From: Balneolia bacterium
GTDB lineage: Bacteria; Bacteroidota; Rhodothermia; Balneolales; Cyclonatronaceae
DNA length: 6,135 nucleotides
Direction of reading: 5' to 3'
Assembly: GCA_003566395.1 (NCBI GenBank)
Contig: PXDL01000478.1
Coordinates: forward strand, 1-6,135
A model generated the notes under the pieces. That model worked only from the letters and a program-made list of their open reading frames with translations, searched no databases and had not been told where the DNA came from. The position numbers were made by a program, and so were the translations under genes. Of the stretch, positions 1 through 6,135 are shown in pieces. Numbering within the stretch: position 1 is the first letter of the stretch; every line of letters begins with the position of its first letter.

Positions 1-717
1 GACTTGTTCGGTTCCCGATCCTTCCCGCTCAATGGAAAGCGGTGCCGGTTCAAGCCCGTTGAAGGCATCTTTTATATTCGGCCTGAACCGAACAGCCCCG
101 ACCTGCCTGGCCAGGCTTCCCGTTTTCGGAAAGTTGAAGTAGGCCCCGGGTTCAGGTGAGAACGAGCCGGATAATGACATGGCGGATTCGCTGCCGGTAA
201 AGCTGCGGACAGTGGCCTCAAGTGCTCTGCTGTGAGGCGATGCCACCAGCCAGTCGCCCAGCTGCACAAGGTAATATAGATCACCTTCTCTGAAGTAGAG
301 ACGGTGTATGGTCAGACCGTTAAACTGATAGGTGTTTTCGGTGAAAGCCCGGCTGAAAGACTCGGCCAGATAGTCGGCTTGCTCCGGAGCTGTACCGATA
401 AAAACCGGCGCCCATCGGTTGGCATCGGCAGGTTCGGTAAACAAGGCTTTAACCTGGATTTGTACCTGAGTTACATCCTGAATTTCACGAATCCGGTCGG
501 TCTCAAAAAAACCGGTATCGTTAAGAAAAGGAATAACAGAAGAATTCAGGGCCTGATCAAGGGAGGTGCCGTCATTAAAAACATAGACAAAAGTGGCCGA
601 CTCCGGTATAGCCTGCGTCCAGGGATTATCGGGAACCCGGTTACAGGAAAAGAGCAGAGAAATAAATACAGAGAAACATAAAACGCGAAGAACGACCGGC
701 CGGGATTGGTAATACAT
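1..717 (-). CDS. Lipoprotein of unknown function, partial (N-terminal 239 residues)
   Basis: An uninterrupted minus-strand frame runs from an ATG at 717-715 to the left edge, exactly 239 codons with no stop, so the 3' end lies outside the window. Residues 1-25 form a lipoprotein signal peptide: Arg6 and Arg11 at the N-terminus, a hydrophobic stretch at about 12-23 (VLCFSVFISLLF) and a lipobox LFSC with the lipidated cysteine at 25. The mature protein should be membrane-anchored in the periplasm or at the outer membrane. After the cysteine, the stretch IPESATFVYVFNDG (37-50) and the later segments FNGLTIHRLYF (132-142) and GDWLVASPHSRALEATV (154-170) resemble the repeated half-domain of DUF3352-like 'x-P-x-x-A' proteins. 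That match is by pattern only. The gene is divergent from the BatA-like gene, 134 bases away. There is no Shine-Dalgarno sequence, as usual in Bacteroidota. Function unknown. That the frame is coding is well supported; the family is not. Confidence 0.85.
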   Translation of the reverse strand, partial: MYYQSRPVVLRVLCFSVFISLLFSCNRVPDNPWTQAIPESATFVYVFNDGTSLDQALNSSVIPFLNDTGFFETDRIREIQDVTQVQIQVKALFTEPADANRWAPVFIGTAPEQADYLAESFSRAFTENTYQFNGLTIHRLYFREGDLYYLVQLGDWLVASPHSRALEATVRSFTGSESAMSLSGSFSPEPGAYFNFPKTGSLARQVGAVRFRPNIKDAFNGLEPAPLSIEREGSGTEQV

Positions 718-851
718 AAAAAGAGTTGGCGCTGAATATGGATTTTATATGTGGTTTGTGTTACAATAAGAAGTCCTGAACAGGGTTTAACCCTTTCAGA
801 TGTTTGCAAGCATAGCTGTTTTTAACCAAGCGCTAAATTAACATTTTCCGG
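718..851. promoter_or_regulatory. Divergent intergenic region expected to hold both promoters
   Basis: This 134-base AT-rich gap separates the starts of the minus-strand lipoprotein and the plus-strand BatA-like gene, so promoters for both directions should lie here or overlap the gene ends. I looked for the Bacteroidota pattern (TTG near -33, TAnnTTTG near -7) and for sigma-70-like boxes. Only weak candidates appear, such as TACAAT at 762-767 without a good upstream box. No specific promoter is called. An in-frame stop (TAA, 834-836) precedes the ATG at 852 and supports that start. Confidence 0.45.
776..799. repeat. Interrupted inverted repeat between divergent genes, possible operator
   Basis: AGGGTT (782-787) and AACCCT (789-794) are exact reverse complements around a single T. 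Outside them CTGAA (776-780) and TTCAG (795-799) are also exact reverse complements, offset by one unpaired C at 781. The total is eleven paired positions with one bulge. As DNA, the inner AGGGTT-T-AACCCT is a compact dyad of the kind a dimeric regulator binds. As RNA it could fold into a short hairpin with an AU-rich loop, but no U-tract follows, so it is not a good intrinsic terminator. It sits 59 bases upstream of the lipoprotein ATG and 52 bases upstream of the BatA-like ATG, nearly centred between them, where it could affect both. The role is inferred; the repeat itself is seen directly. Confidence 0.4.
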
Positions 852-2972
852 ATGAGTTTTCTTACCCCCTTTTATTTACTCGGGCTGCTGGCTGTTGCCA
901 TTCCTGTTATCCTTCATCTGATTAATTTCAGACGTCCGAAAAAACAGGCTTTTTCAACGCTGGTGTTTTTTAAACAGCTTCAGAAAAGCTCAATGAAAAG
1001 GCTCAAACTAAAAAAACGTCTGTTGCTTGCTATTCGTATTGCTGCCATTTGCCTGCTTGCGTTTGCCCTGGCCCGCCCGATGTTAGCTCCCGGTTCGGCT
1101 TTTAATTTCGGTTCAGGCTCGGTGCTTCATATGATTTTACTCGAAAACGGCCCGGCTATGTCTCAAATAGATGAGCGCGGACCGCTGATGGACACGGCCA
1201 GGGAAGCGGTAGCCCGGCTGGCTGAGAATGCAGGAAATGAGGATCGGTTTTTGATCTACAACACTCATGGCGAGCTTATGATGACCGAAGAAGTCGGGCC
1301 GGATCAGGCGCTTCGTCTTCTTAATAATACCGATTACGTAAATGCGGGTAATTTTACGACCGAAAGGCTCACGGCACTACTGAGCCGATCTGAAGCAACC
1401 GACAGAGATCACCGTAGTTTGTATGTGGTGGGAAGAGGAAGTGACCACCTCCGCGAACAGCTGGGAAACGTTCGGGTTGATGTGGATTTCAATACCGGGC
1501 TGATGCCCCTCACCCTTGTAAGAACCGGCGAGCAACCATCTCCGAATGTTGCCGTTACGGGTTTGTCGAGCCGGAGTCAGATTGTTGCCGCAGGACGTCC
1601 GGTTACTCTTGATGTTGAGGTCCGTAATTTCGGTGAGCAAGCCGTTCACAACTATTTCCTTTCGCTTGAAATGGATGGCGAGGTGGCCGGGCAATACCAG
1701 ATAAATCTCGATGAAGGGCAAAGCAATACGTTCTCATTTGAGGTCGTGCCTCCGGCCGACGGCGGACTTACGGGGCGGGCCGTGCTCGAGGGCGACCCGG
1801 TTTCGTTCGATAACAGCCGTTATTTTGCGTTCGAACTCCCGGAAACCAGATCGATACTTCTGATTACACCCGAACGCAGCGGCAATACGCGCGTATCGTG
1901 GCTTGAGCCGGTTTTTGAAGCTGCAAGAAGAACAGCAGGACAGATTGAAGTGAATCGCATAACCTGGGATAACTTTAACTCCGGGCTTGAAACAGGCCCG
2001 GATGCCATCATTCTTGAAGGCGTTCGCGATATTCCCGAGTACGCTTGGTCGGATCTTATTTCGTTTGTACAGCAGGGAGGCGGGCTGGTTTTGTTCCCCG
2101 GTGAAGGCGGAACTCCCGATCGTTTCAACCGTTTTCTGGAACGCGCAAATGCGGGCAGATACACCGGTATTTTAGGAGATCCGGGGCGTTTTGAAAATGT
2201 AGCACGTGTGGGCCGCATCGTGCGGGGGCACCCGATACTCGATGATATTTTTGAACTTTCGGAAGAAGAAGACGTGCAGCTCGATATGCCCGGTATTTTT
2301 CATTACTGGCGCTACAATCCCGCCGGTGGAAGTGCCCACCAGCGTATTCTTAACACGAACCTCGATGATCCCCTTTTGGTTCAGCACAATCTGGGGGAGG
2401 GCCGAATCTTTATTTCAGCCATACATACAAGTCCGTCCTGGTCGGCTTTTTCGGTAAATCCTTTGTTTGCTCCATTGTTTTACCGGCTCGGGCTGTACGC
2501 GGCGGCAGGGGAATCAGGCGGGTTGAATGAGTTTGTGCTGGGAAACCAATTCGAGTGGTATGCGGGAAGCGGATTCACCCGGCCTGAAATTGAGCTGAAT
2601 GAAATAATGGTTGTACCCGAAACCCGGTCGGTGAGTCGTGGTATCAGAATGACAAGCGATACCGACGAGTGGACTCCGGGAGTGGCAACTATCGCTTCAG
2701 AAGAAGATACCGTTAGGATTGCCGTAAACCAGAATATAACAGAGTCGGACTTTCGCACGTTAAGTGAACAGCAACTAAGTGAAGCCTTTTCGGCTTTGTT
2801 TGAAGTGAGCAACATCGTAACCCTCGACGAGCCTTCAGATCAAAATCTTGCCGCCCGGCTCGGCGCTGCCGGAACGGGACGTGAAATATGGAATTGGCTT
2901 GTATTAATTGGAATAATTTTGTTACTATCTGAAAGCGTTGTAACAAGAAAGTTCGACGGAGATAAAACCTGA
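852..2972 (+). CDS. BatA_N-domain membrane protein with degenerate VWA-like region
   Basis: A 706-residue inner-membrane protein. Residues 1-78 match the BatA / aerotolerance N-terminal domain (PF07584, TIGR02226 type): helix at about 5-24, the signature LHLINFRRPKKQAFSTLVFF at 21-40, a basic stretch, a second helix at about 57-75, then ARPML. Residues 91-225 sit where a von Willebrand A domain would be, but the metal-site DxSxS is replaced by E98, G100 and A102, so metal binding is probably lost. Residues 231-328 look like an immunoglobulin/CARDB-type beta domain (VEVRNFGEQAV; SFDNSRYFAFEL). Residues 334-550 resemble the glutamine-amidotransferase-like fold seen in such proteins (QQGGGLVLFPGEGG at 407-420; GEGRIFISAIHTSPSW at 515-530). 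A C-terminal helix spans about 680-694. Length and layout fit the large BatA_N proteins of Bacteroidota. Biochemical role unknown; the Bat proteins are linked to stress tolerance and the cell envelope. No MoxR or DUF58 partner is in the window. The ATG is the first after an in-frame stop. Confidence 0.93.
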   Translation: MSFLTPFYLLGLLAVAIPVILHLINFRRPKKQAFSTLVFFKQLQKSSMKRLKLKKRLLLAIRIAAICLLAFALARPMLAPGSAFNFGSGSVLHMILLENGPAMSQIDERGPLMDTAREAVARLAENAGNEDRFLIYNTHGELMMTEEVGPDQALRLLNNTDYVNAGNFTTERLTALLSRSEATDRDHRSLYVVGRGSDHLREQLGNVRVDVDFNTGLMPLTLVRTGEQPSPNVAVTGLSSRSQIVAAGRPVTLDVEVRNFGEQAVHNYFLSLEMDGEVAGQYQINLDEGQSNTFSFEVVPPADGGLTGRAVLEGDPVSFDNSRYFAFELPETRSILLITPERSGNTRVSWLEPVFEAARRTAGQIEVNRITWDNFNSGLETGPDAIILEGVRDIPEYAWSDLISFVQQGGGLVLFPGEGGTPDRFNRFLERANAGRYTGILGDPGRFENVARVGRIVRGHPILDDIFELSEEEDVQLDMPGIFHYWRYNPAGGSAHQRILNTNLDDPLLVQHNLGEGRIFISAIHTSPSWSAFSVNPLFAPLFYRLGLYAAAGESGGLNEFVLGNQFEWYAGSGFTRPEIELNEIMVVPETRSVSRGIRMTSDTDEWTPGVATIASEEDTVRIAVNQNITESDFRTLSEQQLSEAFSALFEVSNIVTLDEPSDQNLAARLGAAGTGREIWNWLVLIGIILLLSESVVTRKFDGDKT

Positions 2973-2974
2973 TG
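2958..2974 (+). promoter_or_regulatory. TGATG overlap with possible Shine-Dalgarno, translational coupling
   Basis: The stop TGA of the BatA-like gene (2970-2972) shares its last base with the ATG of the next gene (2972-2974), the typical TGATG arrangement for termination-reinitiation. A GGAG lies at 2958-2961, ten bases before the ATG, and is the only Shine-Dalgarno-like sequence close to a start in this window. It is inside the preceding coding sequence, so it may be coincidental. Confidence 0.5.
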
Positions 2975-3574
2975 TTTTTTGAATTTTCATCACAACTGAA
3001 CTATTTGCTGCTGGTTATATTGGGCTTCTTTAGTATCGCCTCATTTATACTGGCCGTGGTTACGCTTACGAATGCGTACAGGCTTCGTAATGTGCTGATG
3101 AAATGGAATTCAAACAGTTTTTACGGAGTGCCCCTGTTTGCGAGTTTTTTCTTCGTTTTGTCTCTGGTCCTTTCGGGTATTGCCTGGTATTATGGCATGA
3201 GCGGTTATTACCCGGTTGTTGCCGCCTACACGTTTTTATCTGTCAACTGGTTGATATCAAGCCACTATATGTCGCGCCGCTACATCACCGATAACGGGAT
3301 TGTCAAGAATATAAATGATCCTTCCCAGACAGTGTCGTGGCATGAAATCCAGGATTTTGTTGAACAGTCGAATGAAACGAGTAACTCCTATGCTTTTTTC
3401 TACATGCTTGAACACAACGAAACAAAGCCGTTTCAATGTTTTCGTCTTGAGATCGAAGTGCCTTCCGGAAGGATACAGTCATTCAGAAAAATTCTGAATC
3501 ATAAGCTCGGGAGGCGCTTTCAGCATACCTTTTCCGATGAACATGCCTTCGGGAAAATTAATATCCGCCCCTGA
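2972..3574 (+). CDS. Three-helix membrane protein with PH-like cytosolic domain, hypothetical
   Basis: A 200-residue protein I cannot name. The N-terminal half is membrane: hydrophobic helices at about 10-32, 52-75 and 79-97, separated by a basic, polar segment (RLRNVLMKWNSNS, 37-49). From about 101 (SRRYITDNGIVKN) the chain is soluble, with alternating strands, a tryptophan-containing turn SWHEIQDFVE (122-131) and a final helix GRIQSFRKILNHKLGRR (166-182). A strand reading 'ITDNGI', then 'vsW.eI', then further strands and a C-terminal helix is the usual layout of bacterial PH-like domains on membrane anchors. This is a fold-level guess. RR at 102-103 and 181-182 suggests that the tail is cytoplasmic. 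The start ATG overlaps the BatA-like stop by one base, so the two products are probably made together and may interact in the inner membrane. The 54 bases to the next gene contain no recognisable terminator. Confidence 0.85.
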   Translation: MFFEFSSQLNYLLLVILGFFSIASFILAVVTLTNAYRLRNVLMKWNSNSFYGVPLFASFFFVLSLVLSGIAWYYGMSGYYPVVAAYTFLSVNWLISSHYMSRRYITDNGIVKNINDPSQTVSWHEIQDFVEQSNETSNSYAFFYMLEHNETKPFQCFRLEIEVPSGRIQSFRKILNHKLGRRFQHTFSDEHAFGKINIRP

Positions 3575-3628
3575 TATCATCGAATACGGGCGTGAAAAAA
3601 CAATCAGCCAATATTTATCTGAATTTAT

Positions 3629-4942
3629 TTGAGTTTTACAGACACGAATCAGCAAAATCACAGTAATAGTCAGCCGGAGAAAGTCCTTCTTGTCGGCCTG
3701 TACGGTTCTGAAACCCATTACACCAAAGCCATTGAATATATCGAGGAGCTATCTATGCTCGTCTATACCGCCGGCGGGAAGGTGGTGGACAAGGTTCTCC
3801 AAAACCGTGAAAAGCCCGATCCGACCACATACATAGGGAAAGGGAAACTTCAGGAGATAGCAGCCCTGTCCAAAGAGCTTCAGGCTGATATGATCATCTT
3901 TGACGACGATCTTTCACCCACACAGGCCAGGAATATCGAGCAGGAAACCAAAGTAAAAATTCTGGACCGGAGCGGGCTTATTCTCGATATTTTTGCTTCA
4001 CGAGCCAAGACTGCGGCAGCCAAAACCCAGGTAGAACTTGCTCAGCTCCAGTATTTACTTCCCCGCCTTACCCGTTACTGGACTCACCTTTCAAGGCAAA
4101 AAGGGGGGATCGGGACCAAGGGACCGGGTGAAACCCAGATCGAGACCGACCGTCGTCTTATCGGCAAGCGGATATCGGTGTTGAAATCCAAGCTGGAGAA
4201 ACTCGATAAACAGCGAAAAACGCAGCGGAAAGGTCGTGGAAATATTCTTCGTGTGGCGCTGGTGGGATATACCAACGTGGGGAAATCATCTCTGTTGAAT
4301 GCGCTTACCAAAACGGACGTACTTGCCGAAAATAAACTCTTTGCCACACTCGATGCCACGGTCCGGCGGTTCGAAACCAGGAATACTGAAGTGCTGTTAT
4401 CCGATACGGTGGGCTTTATCCGAAAGCTTCCGCATCACCTTGTGGACAGTTTTAAATCCACGCTTGATGAAATCCGGGAATCCGATATCCTCATCCATCT
4501 GATGGACGCTTCTTCCGATTCGGTGCTCGAATACAAGAAGGTAGTGGATGATACGCTCAGAAGTATCGGTTCTGATGAGAATGAGGTGATACTGGCGTTC
4601 AATAAAATTGATGCCGTCGATAACCCGGAAATACTTGCTTCCCTCCGACGGGAATATCCTGAAGCCGTGTTTATCTCAGCAGAGCGGGGCATTGGGCTGC
4701 AAGACCTTGAAGAAAAAATTGAGGCTGTTGCGATGGCCGATTATGCCACGGTGGAAATGAAAATAAGTTTGAAGAACTTTAAAGCAATTTCGTACGTTTT
4801 TAACGAAGCAGAAGTACTTCATAAAAAGTATTATGATGAGTACATTGATATCAGCTTTCAGATCCGCAAAGATCACCTCTCTCACCTTGAATCCATGCTT
4901 CGCCCGGAAGACCTTCTGGGAGTAATGGTTGAGGAAGCCTGA
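3629..4942 (+). CDS. hflX: Ribosome-associated GTPase HflX
   Basis: A 437-residue HflX-type GTPase of the Obg-HflX superfamily, close to the usual length. Known members bind the 50S subunit, split stalled 70S ribosomes during stress and hydrolyse GTP. The N-terminal HflX domain (about 18-155) includes VLLVGLY and DPTTYIGKGK (64-73). The linker carries the family hallmark GPGETQIETDRR (165-176), followed by a coiled helix rich in Lys and Arg. G motifs are all present: G1 GYTNVGKSS (213-221), G2 region TLDATVRR (240-247), G3 DTVGF (259-263), G4 NKID (325-328), G5 SAERG (350-354). A C-terminal alpha/beta domain follows from about 374. The start is a TTG. An in-frame TGA lies at 3620-3622 and the next in-frame ATG is codon 43, which would remove the conserved VLLVGLY strand, so TTG at 3629 is the best choice. 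No Shine-Dalgarno is visible. All catalytic motifs are intact, so it should be active. Confidence 0.97.
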   Translation: MSFTDTNQQNHSNSQPEKVLLVGLYGSETHYTKAIEYIEELSMLVYTAGGKVVDKVLQNREKPDPTTYIGKGKLQEIAALSKELQADMIIFDDDLSPTQARNIEQETKVKILDRSGLILDIFASRAKTAAAKTQVELAQLQYLLPRLTRYWTHLSRQKGGIGTKGPGETQIETDRRLIGKRISVLKSKLEKLDKQRKTQRKGRGNILRVALVGYTNVGKSSLLNALTKTDVLAENKLFATLDATVRRFETRNTEVLLSDTVGFIRKLPHHLVDSFKSTLDEIRESDILIHLMDASSDSVLEYKKVVDDTLRSIGSDENEVILAFNKIDAVDNPEILASLRREYPEAVFISAERGIGLQDLEEKIEAVAMADYATVEMKISLKNFKAISYVFNEAEVLHKKYYDEYIDISFQIRKDHLSHLESMLRPEDLLGVMVEEA

Positions 4943-4977
4943 GAAGAGGTTCACGTTTCAAGGCACTGGTTAAAAAC

Positions 4978-5646
4978 ATGTTTATACATGAGATTCTGAA
5001 TCCGAACTACGTACCACTACGTGCAACCAACACCGTAGCCGACGGAATAGACGCTATGGATGAGCAGCACGTAGATGTAATTGCCCTGATAGATTTTACG
5101 ACAGGAAGACTTCTCGGCGTCATCAACAGAGGCGATATAGCCGGTGAAATCGATACGGATCAGACGCTTTTCTCCAAACTTCAGCGAAATCCCCATATCA
5201 TCTCGCCCGGCATTCATGTGGCCGATGCCCTCCATGAAATTCAGAAACACAATCGTAAATACGCCGTCGTAACAGACAGCGAAAATATGTACACCGGTAT
5301 CGTGTTTGAGCAGGATATGCAAAATGCCCTGTCGTCCCTGATGAATTCAGACAAGCAGGGTTCGGTTATTATGGTTGAGTTGGCCCCGAGTGATTACAGT
5401 TTTATTGATCTTGTGCGGCTTATTGAGGCTGAGGGCGCGCGAATTTTGAGTTTGGGAGTGGATACACCCGGCAGCGGCGAGGATCGCTTTCGCGTTTCGG
5501 TTAAACTGAATACAGACGACATCGATTCCATCTTACGGACCCTGAACCGTTATGGCTTTGTAATTACATCCAAAACGAATACCGATGAATCGGACGAAGA
5601 GCTTAACGACAGGGCCGATGAATTTATGCGCTTTCTGAATATCTGA
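4978..5646 (+). CDS. CBS-pair plus ACT-like domain protein (AcuB-like layout)
   Basis: A 222-residue soluble cytoplasmic protein. Residues 1-57 form a first CBS motif (VPLRATNTVADGIDAMDEQ at 12-30, ending LLGVINRGDI at 45-54). Residues 58-118 form the second (HIISPGIHVADALHEIQKHN at 73-92, then YAVVTDSENMYTGIVFEQDM at 95-114). Residues 128-198 look like an ACT-type domain: strand GSVIMVEL, helix FIDLVRLIEAEGARILSLGV, strands RFRVSVKLN, helix DIDSILRTLNRYG, strand FVITS. CBS pairs usually bind adenine nucleotides and ACT domains bind amino acids or other small ligands, so this is probably a ligand sensor acting on an unseen partner. CBS-CBS-ACT is the architecture of AcuB-type proteins, but nothing here shows a role in acetoin metabolism, so no symbol is given. 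The tail after 200 is acidic (NTDESDEELNDRADEF). It lies 35 bases after hflX on the same strand, probably cotranscribed. ATG start without Shine-Dalgarno. Confidence 0.9.
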   Translation: MFIHEILNPNYVPLRATNTVADGIDAMDEQHVDVIALIDFTTGRLLGVINRGDIAGEIDTDQTLFSKLQRNPHIISPGIHVADALHEIQKHNRKYAVVTDSENMYTGIVFEQDMQNALSSLMNSDKQGSVIMVELAPSDYSFIDLVRLIEAEGARILSLGVDTPGSGEDRFRVSVKLNTDDIDSILRTLNRYGFVITSKTNTDESDEELNDRADEFMRFLNI

Positions 5647-5751
5647 TTCTCCGCTCCGGGAATGCAGAGACGCCGAAATTCATCCTAAAAAAGTGTATCT
5701 TCACATCTATTCAAATCCACGCTGACAGTATCATAACTTAGTATCCCCAAG
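5647..5751. other. Intergenic gap with no recognised terminator or promoter
   Basis: This is 105 bases between the CBS-ACT stop and the TPR gene start. I searched for a GC-rich hairpin followed by T residues and for TTG / TAnnTTTG promoter boxes. Only very weak dyads (TCTC/GAGA near 5648-5671, GTG/CAC near 5692-5703) and a partial -7-like TATCTTCA near 5695 appear. It could hold a weak promoter for the TPR gene, but nothing can be called. Confidence 0.4.
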
Positions 5752-6135
5752 ATGCACATTATATTGCGACGGTTGTCCGTCTTGATGGTATTCGCACTCC
5801 TTCCCGGCTTATATTCGGCAACGCCCGCTTTCACCCAGCACAGTCAGACCCCGGATGCGGACAGACTTTTTGAAGGTATTACTCTTTACGAAAACGGCCA
5901 GTTTGATGAAGCGGTACGAAAGCTTGAAACTTACCTGAAAGACGAGCCATCGCTGAGATACCGGCGCAAAGCCACGTATTACATCCCCCTTTCAAGAGCC
6001 GCTGCCGAACCGGAACGTACCGAGCTGTACTTCGATCAATTTATCGCCCTGTTTCCCGAAAGTGATGAAGCCGGTTCCCTGTATGTAGATCTTGCTCATC
6101 GGTTCAGTTACGAAGGCGATCTTTCCCGTGCCACA
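5752..6135 (+). CDS. Exported TPR-repeat protein, partial (N-terminal 128 residues)
   Basis: An open frame runs from an ATG at 5752 to the right edge, exactly 128 codons without a stop, so the C-terminus is missing. Residues 1-27 form a signal peptide: RR at 6-7, hydrophobic core LSVLMVFALLPGLY at 8-21, then a small-residue region SATPAF with likely cleavage near 24-28; there is no lipobox cysteine. A TPR-like helix pair follows at about 36-66 (DADRLFEGITLYENGQFDEA, then VRKLETYLKDEP), and a second around 89-128 (RTELYFDQFIALFPESDEAG, then a helix from SLYVDLAHRFSYEGDLSRA). The FP.S spacing is common in YbgF/BamD-like and penicillin-binding-protein-activator-like TPR proteins. Which of these, if any, cannot be told without the remainder. 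An in-frame TAA at 5734-5736 makes this the first ATG. Expected in the periplasm. The 105-base gap before it suggests a possible separate promoter, but none is recognised. Confidence 0.85.
   Translation, partial: MHIILRRLSVLMVFALLPGLYSATPAFTQHSQTPDADRLFEGITLYENGQFDEAVRKLETYLKDEPSLRYRRKATYYIPLSRAAAEPERTELYFDQFIALFPESDEAGSLYVDLAHRFSYEGDLSRAT

Noticed and set aside
72..284. Minus-strand open frame of 70 codons
   Set aside because: It is a different frame inside the lipoprotein gene, with high Pro, Arg and Trp content and no domain.
304..681. Plus-strand open frame of 125 codons
   Set aside because: It lies antisense to the lipoprotein frame, which has a signal peptide, lipobox and even composition. 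The plus-strand translation has no recognisable domain and is very rich in Arg, Lys and Gly.
776..799. Intrinsic terminator reading of the inverted repeat
   Set aside because: The repeat lies between two gene starts, has no T-tract after either arm, and the stem is short with a bulge; an operator or leader structure is more likely.
546..809. Minus-strand open frame of 87 codons with a hydrophobic stretch
   Set aside because: It overlaps the lipoprotein signal-peptide region in another frame and crosses the intergenic dyad. Its hydrophobic run is a frame-shifted reading of the same bases.
1820..2218. Minus-strand open frame of 132 codons inside the BatA-like gene
   Set aside because: It is a shadow on the opposite strand of a well-supported gene: Ser, Pro and Arg rich, with no motifs. 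The same applies to 1377-1721, 2480-2815 and 2713-2946.
4676..4954. Minus-strand open frame over the end of hflX and the gap
   Set aside because: It is antisense to conserved HflX C-terminal sequence, and its product shows no domain.
1..6135. Mobile element, defence system or recently transferred island
   Set aside because: There is no transposase, integrase, terminal repeat, tRNA or toxin-antitoxin-like gene, and base composition looks even by eye across all genes. The content is conserved chromosomal genes.

Overview
The window holds six protein-coding genes, two of them cut by the window edges. It looks like ordinary chromosomal DNA from a bacterium of the Bacteroidota / Balneolota / Rhodothermota kind. 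Three things point that way: a large (706 aa) protein with a BatA-type N-terminal double-membrane domain, a general lack of Shine-Dalgarno sequences ahead of the starts, and the style of the lipoprotein and TPR genes. The phylum is an inference, and the genus cannot be read from the sequence. I see no tRNA, rRNA, CRISPR array, insertion sequence or integration site.

Layout. On the minus strand, from position 717 to the left edge, lies the N-terminal 239 residues of a lipoprotein of unknown function. A 134-base divergent intergenic region follows (718-851), with an interrupted inverted repeat at 776-799. The other five genes are all on the plus strand. They are a BatA_N-domain membrane protein with a degenerate von Willebrand A-like region (852-2972), a three-helix membrane protein with a PH-like cytosolic tail that overlaps it by one base (2972-3574), the ribosome-associated GTPase HflX with a TTG start (3629-4942), a CBS-CBS-ACT sensor-type protein (4978-5646), and the first 128 residues of an exported TPR protein that runs off the right edge (from 5752).

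How they fit together. The first four plus-strand genes are separated by -1, 54 and 35 bases, with no visible terminator between them, so one transcript is plausible. The -1 junction suggests that the first two are translationally coupled and act together at the inner membrane. HflX (ribosome rescue and stress) and the CBS-ACT protein (probably binding an adenine nucleotide and another small ligand) are cytosolic. The TPR gene lies 105 bases further on and may have its own promoter, though none can be recognised confidently.

I did not find a convincing new multi-gene system. The least explained parts are the BatA-like / PH-like membrane pair with a lost metal-binding motif, the divergently transcribed lipoprotein, and the inverted repeat between them.
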